A stretch of DNA of 64,000 nt. Source: Metabacillus halosaccharovorans. Lineage in GTDB: Bacteria; Bacillota; Bacilli; Bacillales; Bacillaceae. A program made the translations under genes and the position numbers. The notes below the pieces were generated by a model. It was not told where the DNA came from. It saw only the letters and a program-made list of their open reading frames with translations, and searched no databases. Below, piece by piece: positions 17,240-25,464 of this stretch (the first letter of the stretch is position 1; each line of letters opens with the position of its first letter). The stretch spans positions 1,426,001 through 1,490,000 of the forward strand of contig NZ_KV917372.1 of the NCBI RefSeq assembly GCF_002019635.1. Direction: 5' to 3'.

Positions 17240-18262
17240 CTATTTCTTTATTTCACATGACTTTCTTTCAATAAATTTTGTCGGGATCGTTATCCTCTTA
17301 GGTAGCGTATTTGGCATTTTTATCTTCTCAATTAAGCAATTTGTTGCTTCAAAACCTAGTTGATAGATACATATATCAACAGATGTGATCGGAGGTTTGG
17401 AGTGTTCAGATAACATAAGGTTATTAAAGCTGACAATTGAGATATCTTCCGGTACACGAATGCTTATTTCCTCTAGGTAACTAATCATTTCATAAGCAAT
17501 TAAATCATCCTGTGTTACAAGGGCAGTTGGTGGTGATGGTAACGACATAAGAGAGTGAAGGGCTTCCCTTCCATTTTCCTTAATGTATTCCTCATGAACC
17601 ATATACTTTTCATTAAACGGAATGTTTGCCTCTTCTAAGGCCAGCTTATATCCATTTAGTCGATCAATTGTCACAACAAAATTAAGGCTGCCTCCAACAA
17701 ACGCAATATTGTGATGACCAAGATTGATAAGATACTTTGTTACTTGTTTTGTACTGTAAATATTATCATTATCAACAAATGAGATGCGTTCTTCATTCTC
17801 ATATGGCCTTCCAACTACGACGAATGGAAAATTCGATTGCTGTAAGAAGTTCATCGTCTTGTCATTCACTCGCGAATATAAGAGTACCACACCATCTACC
17901 CTTCTACCCTGTACCATTGAAGTTACTTCATTATATATTTCATCCTCTGTTGAACCTGTCGAAAGATATATACCATACTTATTAGCATGTGCACTCGTAC
18001 TAATCCCTCTTAATACCTCCGGGAAGAAGGGATTTTGAAATGCATGAAAGGCAGAGTTCGGCATGATGACACCAATTGCTTGTGTACTTTTCGCTGCTAA
18101 GCTGCGAGCTTGAAAGTTTGGGTGATATCCCAATTCCTCCATTACTTCACGAACTCTTTTCTTTGTTTTTTCACTAATACGCGGGCTATTTGCAATAACT
18201 CTTGACACTGTTGAAGGTGCTACATTTGCTTTTTTTGCAACATCTTTTATTGTAACGATCAT
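17240..18262 (-). CDS. LacI family transcriptional regulator
   Basis: 340 residues. The N-terminal helix-turn-helix (TIKDVAKKANVAPSTVSRVIANSPRISEKTKKRVREVMEELGYHPN) is followed by the hinge and a periplasmic-binding-like sugar domain (AIGVIMPNSA, GRRVDGVVLLYSR, FVGGSLNFVVTIDRLNGYK, ALVTQDDLIAYEMISYL). It resembles MalR-type maltose regulators, but no sugar genes are adjacent, so the target is unknown. Start at ATG behind AAGGAGGCAACA. A palindrome at 18301-18313 may be its own operator. Confidence 0.88.
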   Translation of the reverse strand: MIVTIKDVAKKANVAPSTVSRVIANSPRISEKTKKRVREVMEELGYHPNFQARSLAAKSTQAIGVIMPNSAFHAFQNPFFPEVLRGISTSAHANKYGIYLSTGSTEDEIYNEVTSMVQGRRVDGVVLLYSRVNDKTMNFLQQSNFPFVVVGRPYENEERISFVDNDNIYSTKQVTKYLINLGHHNIAFVGGSLNFVVTIDRLNGYKLALEEANIPFNEKYMVHEEYIKENGREALHSLMSLPSPPTALVTQDDLIAYEMISYLEEISIRVPEDISIVSFNNLMLSEHSKPPITSVDICIYQLGFEATNCLIEKIKMPNTLPKRITIPTKFIERKSCEIKK

Positions 18263-18300
18263 TGTTGCCTCCTTACCAATTGCAGGCGTTTTTTATTTTA

Positions 18301-18313
18301 ACGGATTATCCGT
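18301..18313. promoter_or_regulatory. palindrome, possible LacI-family operator
   Basis: ACGGAT-T-ATCCGT, perfect 6-bp arms, just upstream of the regulator gene. It lacks the central CG of typical LacI-family operators, so this is tentative. Confidence 0.4.
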
Positions 18314-18604
18314 ATATTCACACCATATCTTGCTTCTATCATAATACGTAAAGAAGGATTATGGGAACGCCTTCGGTAAATAAGTTTTCTAAAAAGTTGT
18401 ATTTTTAAAGATTGTTACCTTCTTTTCAAGTTATTTTACCGCGCCTTCAGAAATCCCTCCTATAGAAAAGGAAGATTGATAGACTTTAAACCTGCAAAAC
18501 TTAAATGAAAATAAACTGCCAAATGAAATCTAAGATTAATTCGCCAATGAGGTTAGGTATATTTTTAATACAAAACAAAAAAGTGCAGATTTTTAAAAAA
18601 TCAA

Positions 18605-18626
18605 AAGGGACCATCATTGGCCCCTT
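18605..18626 (-). terminator. terminator of the DUF3231 gene
   Basis: AAGGGACCA / TGGCCCCTT with one mismatch around TCAT. On the minus strand it is followed by TTGATTTTTTAAA. Confidence 0.7.
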
Positions 18627-18633
18627 AACCAGA

Positions 18634-19620
18634 TTATACATCCATTTTAGGAGGTTCCTCCAACCAGCCATTTGAAATCATAATCGAAACTCCTTCTCTC
18701 ATGTACTCATATGTATCTTTACCAAAAATTCCAAATTTCATGTTGAGATCTCTACGCATACTAAATCCCGTACCGAAGCCTTCTCCACCAATACTGAAGT
18801 TACTTAAAAGATAAGCACAATACATCATAAGCTTATCTGAAAAAGGGGCAACAGATGAATTGGTTGTTCTTCCTCCAGACGGTATGTTAGGCTGAATATC
18901 ATTTTGGAGAAGTATTTTTTCTGTTTCTGATATCATTTCTTTCGAAAGTTCCTTCCCTTTTAAGAAGTATTTTTTCACCTCTTCATCCTTTGCACATTGA
19001 GAAAATCCTTCCATCAATTTCATTCCGATTACATTTGTTTCGATGCCATGATATAAGAAACCAAACTCCACAACAGTCAATTGCCTTTTTTCTCCAAATA
19101 AATGAGATCCTTTAAGATAACCCTTATCTGTTACAAAACTAGTTGATTTAGGCAAATTCACTGTAATCGGTTTTTGAAGAATACCCTCCTCCAATAGAAA
19201 TTCGGTAAAGTGCCCAAAATAAATTTGTGAAAGATCACTAAGCTCCTTATAAAGCTTTATAAGGTCCTTACGATATGACAATATAATGTGGAGCGTGTAC
19301 ATCCCTAAACTAATTTCCTTTAAAATGCGGCTAAACATAATATCAAAGCCCTCACTAAACAATGCTGGTGCATCTAAATTGATATCCTCACTTGAAAATG
19401 CTGCGGGTACAACTGTCCCTTCTTTTTGAATGAGTTCTTTCATTTCTTCTACTTTTGAATTAAGTTTTCCATGTAAGCCTGTTAATAGTTGTTTTGCTTT
19501 TTTATTATCTGATGTATGTATAAAATGTTCCAAGAATCTTAAGATCATTGTTTTTTTATGATAGGTCACCCATAACGCACCAAATTCGGATGCACCAATT
19601 TTTGATTTATTATTCATCAT
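18634..19620 (-). CDS. DUF3231 family protein
   Basis: About 328 residues from the ATG pair at 19620 (MMNNKSKIGASEFGALW), which sits behind AGGAGGTTTGTT; the frame extends to 19644 but without a ribosome site. It has two similar halves of about 165 residues (SEFGALWVTYHKKTMILRFLEHFIH and LTVVEFGFLYHGIETNVIGMKLMEGFSQCA), each probably a ferritin-like helical bundle. DUF3231 proteins are found in spore-forming Bacillaceae, and some are spore-associated, but the role is unknown. Single-gene unit. Confidence 0.82.
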   Translation of the reverse strand: MMNNKSKIGASEFGALWVTYHKKTMILRFLEHFIHTSDNKKAKQLLTGLHGKLNSKVEEMKELIQKEGTVVPAAFSSEDINLDAPALFSEGFDIMFSRILKEISLGMYTLHIILSYRKDLIKLYKELSDLSQIYFGHFTEFLLEEGILQKPITVNLPKSTSFVTDKGYLKGSHLFGEKRQLTVVEFGFLYHGIETNVIGMKLMEGFSQCAKDEEVKKYFLKGKELSKEMISETEKILLQNDIQPNIPSGGRTTNSSVAPFSDKLMMYCAYLLSNFSIGGEGFGTGFSMRRDLNMKFGIFGKDTYEYMREGVSIMISNGWLEEPPKMDV

Positions 19621-19782
19621 AACAAACCTCCTATATGCAGACATTAAGAATAGTTTGCAATTGTATCTATATAAATATGCAGATTATTTACACCCTTAAA
19701 AAATCAAGCTTCTAACTAGATAAAGGTTCAATCGCCTAATGATAGGGAATAGTAAGAAAAACAGATATAGGAGGAGTAATTC

Positions 19783-20634
19783 ATGTCACAGCGTCCGGAT
19801 TACATAAAATGTACATGCTTAAACGAATACGATCCACTTAAAAAGGTAGTGCTTTGTCCACCAGATTATATGACAATTAAAGAACCTATTAATGAAACTC
19901 AAAAACAATATTTAAAAGAAAATATTGATACAGAGTTAGCTAAAAAGCAGCACCAGGCATTGGTCCAAACTCTACGAGATCTCGGAATCGAGGTTCATTT
20001 ACTAACCCCTCATAAAAAATTCCCAGAGCAGGTGTTTACTCGTGACATTGGATTTACATTAGGACAACAGGTTTTTGTTGCCGATATGGCACATGATTTA
20101 CGGGTCGGGGAAGAAAAGGAATTTATTACTTATCTTGAGAAAGAAGAAATTACGTACACAAATCTTATTGGAGATATGATTGAAGGTGGAGATGTTTTTA
20201 TTGATGGAAACACCATTTTTGTTGGAGTTAGTAACCGAACAAATGTAGATGCAATTCAGCATTTGCAGACCCTTTTGCCAACGTATGAAGTAATCGCTAT
20301 TCCTTTTACAGATAAATACCTACATCTTGATTGTGTGTTCAACATTATCTCACCAAATGAGGCCTTGATTTTCCCTGGTGAAATGAGCAAAGAAAAACAT
20401 CAATTACTTGCCTCACGATATGATCTTATTGAAGTTTCAGAGGAAGAGCAAGCGACATTAGGAACTAATATTTTATCGATTGGTAACAAGCGGATATTAA
20501 GCCTGCCGATTAATCACCGGGTGAACAATAAGCTTAGAGAGCGTGGATATGAAATCATTGAAGTGGATATAACGGAGATTATTAAATCAGGTGGAGCATT
20601 TAGATGCTGTACATTACCATTGTTAAGAGGGTAA
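19783..20634 (+). CDS. dimethylarginine dimethylaminohydrolase-like amidinotransferase-fold hydrolase
   Basis: 283 residues, resembling B. subtilis YkgA and the DDAH/arginine deiminase superfamily. Active-site features are visible: the substrate-binding VFTRDIGFTLG and IEGGDVFIDGN (Glu, Asp), the His in KYLHLDCVFNII, and the nucleophilic Cys near the C-terminus in GGAFRCCTLPLLRG. It likely hydrolyses a guanidino compound such as a methylated arginine to citrulline, but substrate choice cannot be read directly. Start behind TAGGAGGAGTAATTC. Followed by a strong terminator. Confidence 0.85.
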   Translation: MSQRPDYIKCTCLNEYDPLKKVVLCPPDYMTIKEPINETQKQYLKENIDTELAKKQHQALVQTLRDLGIEVHLLTPHKKFPEQVFTRDIGFTLGQQVFVADMAHDLRVGEEKEFITYLEKEEITYTNLIGDMIEGGDVFIDGNTIFVGVSNRTNVDAIQHLQTLLPTYEVIAIPFTDKYLHLDCVFNIISPNEALIFPGEMSKEKHQLLASRYDLIEVSEEEQATLGTNILSIGNKRILSLPINHRVNNKLRERGYEIIEVDITEIIKSGGAFRCCTLPLLRG

Positions 20635-20641
20635 AAGTTTA

Positions 20642-20672
20642 GGGCAGTCATTTTATTGACTGCCCCTTTTTT
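20642..20672. terminator. terminator between ddah-like gene and ytbE
   Basis: Stem GGGCAGTCA / TGACTGCCC, then CTTTTTT on the plus strand. It separates two convergent genes. Confidence 0.9.
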
Positions 20673-20683
20673 CATCATATTCC

Positions 20684-21526
20684 TTAGAAATCAAAATGAT
20701 CCGGATCCGGTCCAACACGCTTATTCTCATTTAAGGAATCTATCTTCTCCATATCCTCTTTTGTTAATTCAAAATCAAAAATGGATGCATTTTCAATGAT
20801 TCTGTGTTCTTTTGTCGATTTCGGAATTGTGATCACACCGTTTTGAAGATCCCAACGTAATATAATTTGTGCAATTGATTTTTGATATTTAGCAGAAATA
20901 CTCTGTAAAGTGTCGTTGTCCAGCAACTCACCTTGCATTAATGGTGACCATGCTTCAAGCTGAATCTCATGTTTTTGACAAAATTCTTGAAGCTCCTTTT
21001 GAGTTAAACGCGGGTGATACTCTACTTGATTAATCATCGGTTTAATTTCAGCGCTTTTCATCAAATCTTCAAGATGATGAATTTGGAAATTGCTAACACC
21101 AATTGCTTTTACTTTTCCTTGTTTATAAAGAGTTTCTAACGCTCTCCATGCATCTTTGTATTTACCTTCAACAGGCCAGTGAATAAGATATAAATCCAAA
21201 TACTCCAAACCCAGTTTTTGTAAGCTACTTTCAAATGCTTTTAATGTTAATTCATACCCTAGGTCTGCATTCCAAACCTTTGAGGTTACAAATAAATCCT
21301 GTCTAGAAATTTTTGCTTCTTTCAGCCCTTCTCGAATGCCTTCTCCAACACCCTCTTCATTTCCGTAAATAGCTGCTGTATCAATGCTTCGATACCCATG
21401 CTTAATAGCAGCTTTTAATGCATTCACCAATTCCGGACCTTCTTCTACTTTAAACACACCGATGCCAAACCAAGGCATTTTTACTCCATTATGCAAAGCT
21501 GTTGTTTCTTGTAAACCATTTATCAT
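20684..21526 (-). CDS. ytbE: aldo/keto reductase (YtbE-like)
   Basis: 280 residues from the ATG at 21526 (MINGLQETTALHNG), which has TTGGAGGATGTTTTC in front; the frame is open further upstream without a ribosome site. Catalytic tetrad motifs are seen: GYRSIDTAAIYGNEEGVG (Asp, Tyr), VTSKVWN (Lys) and LDLYLIHWPV (His), plus the NADPH-binding end IPKSTKEHRIIENASIFDF. It reduces small aldehydes or keto sugars. With the MFS gene upstream and the HxlR regulator it reproduces the B. subtilis ytbE-ytbD-ytcD locus. Confidence 0.85.
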   Translation of the reverse strand: MINGLQETTALHNGVKMPWFGIGVFKVEEGPELVNALKAAIKHGYRSIDTAAIYGNEEGVGEGIREGLKEAKISRQDLFVTSKVWNADLGYELTLKAFESSLQKLGLEYLDLYLIHWPVEGKYKDAWRALETLYKQGKVKAIGVSNFQIHHLEDLMKSAEIKPMINQVEYHPRLTQKELQEFCQKHEIQLEAWSPLMQGELLDNDTLQSISAKYQKSIAQIILRWDLQNGVITIPKSTKEHRIIENASIFDFELTKEDMEKIDSLNENKRVGPDPDHFDF

Positions 21527-21584
21527 GAAAACATCCTCCAATTTAATTATTTGTACTCCCACCCACTCCACCCGTAAAAATGTG

Positions 21585-22763
21585 TCAATCTTGTTTTTCT
21601 AACAAACGACTCCATCCTGTTAAGATAACAGCACCCATAACCATGAACCCGCCAATCCATGCCGTATGAATCAATCCAATGGAATCCGTGATGATTCCTC
21701 CTACATAAGATCCGATCGCAATACCGGCATTAAATGCTGCAATATTAATCGCTGATGCCACATCTACTGCACTTGGAACAAATTTCTCCGCAAGTGTGAC
21801 AACATGCACTTGTAAACCGGGAACATTCATAAAAGCAAGAAGTCCCATAAAAATAATCGTGATTAACCCGGCCGTTTTGAATGGTGCAGTAAATGTAAGA
21901 ACAATAAGAATAATGGCCTGAACAATAAACATATAAAACAATGCCTTAAGGGGATTTTGATTTGCGAGTTTCCCACCTATGACATTACCGATTGCAATGG
22001 CAATCCCATAAACAAGCAAAATGACCGCCACAACACCCTCTTTAAACCCTGTCACATGTTGAAGCAATGGTGAAAGATAAGTAAAAACAACAAATGTCCC
22101 TCCATAGCCTAAGGCCGTTATAATGAATAAAAGTAAAAGACGGCCATTTGAAAGAAGCTTGAATTGGTCTTTGAAGGTTGTTCTTGCTCCCTTCGGTAAA
22201 TCAGAAGGAACAAGGATACTATTAGCAATAAGAGCAATTATCCCAACCAATATGATGGCAAGGAAGGCAGCTCTCCATCCAAATTGCTGACCAATAAATG
22301 TTCCAAGCGGTACTCCGGTCACAGTTGCTACAGTTAGACCTGTAAACATGATCGAAATGGCACTAGCCCGTTTATTTTCAGGTACCAAATTAGCGGCAAT
22401 CGTTGAACCAATTGACATAAAAACACCATGAGAAAAAGCTGAAATAACTCGGGCAAAAAGTAAAATTCCTACACTAGTCGAACTAGCAGCCAGGGAATTA
22501 CCAACAATAAAAACAATCATAATCAAAAGCAGTAACGTTTTTCGTGACATACTAGAAGTTAAAGATGTAAGGATTGGAGCCCCAAACGTAACTCCTAATG
22601 CGTATAAAGATACAGTTAAACCAGCTGTTGTGACAGGTATGTGCAAATCCTCTGAAATAAGCGGCAATAATCCTACACTTATAAATTCAGTTGTTCCTAT
22701 AGCAAAAGCACTAACCGCTAATGCCAGCAGCGCGAAAATGCTTCTTTTTTTATCTAAAGTCAT
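21585..22763 (-). CDS. ytbD: MFS efflux transporter (YtbD-like)
   Basis: 392 residues, twelve membrane segments, DHA1/arabinose-efflux-like family. The start FALLALAVSAFAIGTTEFISVGLLPLISEDLHIPVTTAGLTVSLYALGVTFGAPILTSLTSSMSRK contains the motif typical of the YdhP/AraJ group, and VTGVPLGTFIGQQFGWRAAF is the antiporter motif C region. It probably exports a toxic compound. First gene of the ytbDE unit, divergent from ytcD, with ytbE 59 bases after its stop. Confidence 0.85.
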   Translation of the reverse strand: MTLDKKRSIFALLALAVSAFAIGTTEFISVGLLPLISEDLHIPVTTAGLTVSLYALGVTFGAPILTSLTSSMSRKTLLLLIMIVFIVGNSLAASSTSVGILLFARVISAFSHGVFMSIGSTIAANLVPENKRASAISIMFTGLTVATVTGVPLGTFIGQQFGWRAAFLAIILVGIIALIANSILVPSDLPKGARTTFKDQFKLLSNGRLLLLFIITALGYGGTFVVFTYLSPLLQHVTGFKEGVVAVILLVYGIAIAIGNVIGGKLANQNPLKALFYMFIVQAIILIVLTFTAPFKTAGLITIIFMGLLAFMNVPGLQVHVVTLAEKFVPSAVDVASAINIAAFNAGIAIGSYVGGIITDSIGLIHTAWIGGFMVMGAVILTGWSRLLEKQD

Positions 22764-22920
22764 TTAGTCTCCTCCTAAAATAGATACTATTGTATGATTC
22801 ACCTTCTGCATGCAGACGATAAAATAAATGGTGAAAATCGATCGGCAAATGTTATTATGATATATACAATTCAAATTGAGAAGAACGCACTTTTAAGTAC
22901 GATAGATACCAATAAGTGAT

Positions 22921-22942
22921 ATAGGTACTTTCTAGTGCCTAT
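22921..22942. promoter_or_regulatory. inverted repeat in the ytbD-ytcD intergenic region
   Basis: ATAGGTAC - TTTCTA - GTGCCTAT, 8-bp arms with one mismatch, 20 bases before the ytcD start. GATACC at 22905 and AGATACTATTG near 22786-22796 resemble half-sites. A likely HxlR-family operator serving both divergent units. Confidence 0.5.
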
Positions 22943-22961
22943 CATATTTATGGAGGAAAAT

Positions 22962-23327
22962 ATGCAAAAGAAAAAATACAATATCGGTGTTGAAGCTACT
23001 TTAGAAGTAATCGGTGGGAAATGGAAGTGTGTCATCTTGTGTCACCTTACTCACGGAAAAAAACGGACAAGTGAATTAAAACGATTAATGCCTAATATCA
23101 CTCAAAAAATGTTAACTCAACAATTACGTGAATTAGAGGAAGATGGTGTCATTAATCGTATTGTATATCATGAAATTCCACCTAAAGTAGAATATGAATT
23201 AAGTGAATACGGTAAAAGTCTTGAACATATTTTGGATGCCTTATGTGCTTGGGGAGAATGTCATTTAACACAAGTTTACGGAGATAAAAATGAGGTTTTA
23301 GAAGAGAGTATACTAAATACCAAATAA
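22962..23327 (+). CDS. ytcD: HxlR family regulator (YtcD-like)
   Basis: 121 residues from the ATG at 22962 (MQKKKYNIGVEATLEVIGGKWKC) behind TGGAGGAAAAT. The winged helix is typical of HxlR/DUF24 (KWKCVILCHLTHGKKRTSELKRLMPNITQKMLTQQLRELEEDGVINRIVYHEIPPKVEYELSEYGKSL). Many members sense electrophiles or oxidants through a Cys, and Cys23 (GGKWKC) is in the usual redox position. It is divergent from ytbDE and probably controls it. Confidence 0.88.
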   Translation: MQKKKYNIGVEATLEVIGGKWKCVILCHLTHGKKRTSELKRLMPNITQKMLTQQLRELEEDGVINRIVYHEIPPKVEYELSEYGKSLEHILDALCAWGECHLTQVYGDKNEVLEESILNTK

Positions 23328-23360
23328 AAAATCCCAAGCTTTAAAGAAGCTTGGGATTTT
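23327..23360. terminator. bidirectional terminator
   Basis: AAAATCCCAAGCTT / AAGCTTGGGATTTT around TAAAG, A- and T-rich at both ends. It lies between convergent ytcD and the chromate transporter genes. Confidence 0.9.
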
Positions 23361-23886
23361 ATATAAAGACCGCTCCATATCCCATCGCAGCTACAATAAC
23401 CAAGGCTGGATGGACCTTTAATTTTTCCAATAAGAAAAAGCTTGCTACCACAAGAAACAAGGTTTGCCATATTCCCGTGTCTTGATAAGAAGTGAAGAAA
23501 AAGCCGTATGCCATTACCCCAAGTAAAACTGCGATTGTTGGACGAATAAAAGTTGTCATTCGTTTTACCTTAGGAGAGTCTTTGTATTTGTATAAAAACC
23601 CCAATAAGACAATCATTAAAATAAGAGACGGTGCCACTGTAGCAAAAATACCAACTAAGCTACCTAAAATACCACCTTGTTCGTAGCCAATATAACCGGC
23701 CATCTTTGTTGCAATTGGACCGGGCAAGGCATTTCCTAATGCAAGTACCTCACTAAACTCCCTAGCGTTCATCCATCCATAGCGATCAACAACTTCATTT
23801 TCAATCAGTGGGATCGAAGCTGGACCACCACCATACCCTAATATTCCCGGAATAAAAAAGGCAAGAAATATCTCCCAATAGATCAA
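23359..23886 (-). CDS. chromate transporter half (ChrA family, YwrA/B-like)
   Basis: 175 residues, one ChrA domain with about five to six membrane segments. The signature FFIPGILGYGGGPASIPLIENEVV and EFSEVLALGNALPGPIATKMAGYIGYEQGG are typical. Short ChrA proteins work as a pair of antiparallel halves to export chromate or related oxyanions. It overlaps the upstream partner by 4 bases. The B. subtilis pair is ywrA/ywrB. Confidence 0.88.
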   Translation of the reverse strand: MIYWEIFLAFFIPGILGYGGGPASIPLIENEVVDRYGWMNAREFSEVLALGNALPGPIATKMAGYIGYEQGGILGSLVGIFATVAPSLILMIVLLGFLYKYKDSPKVKRMTTFIRPTIAVLLGVMAYGFFFTSYQDTGIWQTLFLVVASFFLLEKLKVHPALVIVAAMGYGAVFI

Positions 23887-24458
23887 GACGCATTCCCCCT
23901 CTCTACGTTGCTCTCTTCATCAGGTTTTTTATCTTTTATCATGACAGCAGCAATCAATAATACTACGATTAAAACAGCTGGATGTAGACCTAAAATCTCC
24001 ATAAAAAGAAAACTACCACCTATAAATGCTATTGCTTTTATCCAGCCCATTGATGTTTGTGATTTTTTAAAAAAGTCCCATGTCAATGTTGCCAGCATAA
24101 CTCCAACTACAGGTACTACTGCTGCTGTCATTCCTTGGACCCAAGGATAATCCTTTATAGAGGAAATCGTTGTCAATAAGACAATCATTAGAACAATCGT
24201 TGGAAGAATAGTGGAGAGTGTGGCATTAATAAGCCCCAATATCCCCCCTACACGATACCCAATATAACCGGCCATTTTCGTTGCAATTGGTCCAGGCAAT
24301 GTATTTCCAAGCGCTAATACATCAGCAAACTCATCATCATTCATCCACTTATATTTATCGACTACTTCTTTATGAACAAGTGGAATTGATGAAGGTCCTC
24401 CACCGTACCCCAACATGCCCACTCGAAAAAATGCTAAAAATAATTGGAGGTGTTTCAT
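23883..24458 (-). CDS. chromate transporter half (ChrA family, YwrA/B-like)
   Basis: 191 residues, the partner of the downstream half. Signature FFRVGMLGYGGGPSSIPLVHKEVV and DVLALGNTLPGPIATKMAGYIGYRVGG, then four or more membrane segments and a charged tail (KDKKPDEESNVERG). First gene of the pair, coupled by an ATGA-type overlap. The Lrp-type gene upstream (ywrC-like) is the expected local regulator. Start at ATG behind a weak GAAGAA region. Confidence 0.88.
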   Translation of the reverse strand: MKHLQLFLAFFRVGMLGYGGGPSSIPLVHKEVVDKYKWMNDDEFADVLALGNTLPGPIATKMAGYIGYRVGGILGLINATLSTILPTIVLMIVLLTTISSIKDYPWVQGMTAAVVPVVGVMLATLTWDFFKKSQTSMGWIKAIAFIGGSFLFMEILGLHPAVLIVVLLIAAVMIKDKKPDEESNVERGNAS

Positions 24459-24762
24459 TTCTTCTCACCCTTTACATATAATGTCATTTCTCTTCGGCAC
24501 ATACCTGCCAGGTACTTATTATCCCCCCTCTTCTATAAATTGTGCCCCTACAATAGGTATGGATCTTATTACTAAATTATGCGGATATTTTTTCGTTTGT
24601 TAATCAATAAAGTGATATCAACTTACAAACGAAACTATAATTTGATTATTTTGATTATATAGGATATCCCCCTTCATTTCTATACATTTTCCGAATAATA
24701 CTCAAAATAAAAAGAGAATGCCAATGGAATCAATTTACCCGCATTCTCCACTACACACTTCT
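24459..24762. other. intergenic region between chromate transporter and lrp-type gene
   Basis: About 300 bases with no gene that I can support. It should hold the promoter of the transporter pair and contains the terminator of the lrp-type gene (24714-24748). The rest is A/T-rich with no clear palindrome. Confidence 0.5.
24714..24748 (-). terminator. terminator of lrp-type gene
   Basis: GAGAATGC / GCATTCTC around a 19-base loop, followed on the minus strand by TTTTTATTTT. Confidence 0.75.
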
Positions 24763-25212
24763 TTATAATTTCATCCCACTTCTGCTTTTAAAACGTCTAA
24801 GTAAAATATGGCTTTCAACTCTTGTGATTCCTTCTAGTGCATATAACTCATTATTGATAAACTTCTCTAATGCCTCGAAATCATCAACCAATACATGCAT
24901 ATGTAATGTACTTGGTCCTGTCATTTGATAACAGCTGGACACACAAGGATTGTCCGCAAGCTTTTGGGCAACTTCAACCAAATAGGCTGGTTCACAATCC
25001 ACTTCAAAAAATGCCGAAACATTTTTCCCCATTTTTTCCGAATTGATCACAACACTGAATTTTTCAATCACGTCATGTTTTATCAGTTGATTTACACGTT
25101 CACGGACAGAAACTCTTGATAACTCAAGTTCCTTTCCTATATCCGAATAAGACATCCTGCCATTTATCGTGAGAAGCTCTAGTATTTTTCTATCAATGTG
25201 ATCTATTTTCAC
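24763..25212 (-). CDS. ywrC: Lrp/AsnC family regulator (YwrC-like)
   Basis: 149 residues. The N-terminal helix-turn-helix (HIDRKILELLTINGRMSYSDIGKELELSRVSVRERVNQLIKHDVIEKFSVVIN) and a C-terminal RAM-type effector domain are full length. It sits next to the chromate transporter halves, as ywrC sits by ywrAB in B. subtilis, so it probably controls them. The ligand is unknown. Confidence 0.85.
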   Translation of the reverse strand: MKIDHIDRKILELLTINGRMSYSDIGKELELSRVSVRERVNQLIKHDVIEKFSVVINSEKMGKNVSAFFEVDCEPAYLVEVAQKLADNPCVSSCYQMTGPSTLHMHVLVDDFEALEKFINNELYALEGITRVESHILLRRFKSRSGMKL

Positions 25213-25338
25213 TAAAAACCCATCCTTTAAGCATCATATAGTTTAAGTATAATGATTCAAGTATGGAGATAAAAGTGAAATATAAAGAAAAATAAGGGCT
25301 AAAGGGAAGGCGTACCTTTCATTGGACAGAAATAAAAA

Positions 25339-25445
25339 TTTATTTTCGATTTTGGAGATTTATTTGCTATTCTGGAATTTTATTTGCTATTTATTAAATT
25401 TATTTACTATTCTCAAGATTTATTTGCGATTAGGGAAAATTCGAC
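25339..25445. repeat. 20-bp-period tandem array B
   Basis: TTTATT begins at 25339, 25359, 25379, 25399 and 25419, an exact 20-base step, each followed by TNCKATT. The end GATTAGGGAAAATTCGACAA matches the end of array A (GATTAGACTTTTCTCGACAA). It starts about 20 bases after the ywrD-like stop codon. Consensus TTTATTTGCTATTCTGGARA. Confidence 0.85.
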
Positions 25446-25464
25446 AAGTTTCACAACTTCTACA

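Larger units (their letters stand above)
18263..18633. other. intergenic region with lacI leader and DUF3231 terminator
   Basis: No convincing gene in this 371-base stretch. Near the regulator end is a 13-base palindrome ACGGAT-T-ATCCGT (18301-18313), 39 bases before the start codon, a possible autoregulatory operator. At the other end lies the DUF3231 gene terminator. The middle is A/T-rich with no strong structure that I can see. Confidence 0.5.

Noticed and set aside
23359-24458. The two ChrA genes as one frame-shifted long ChrA
   Set aside because: Each half has its own start and a full signature motif, and the 4-base overlap is normal for paired short ChrA genes.
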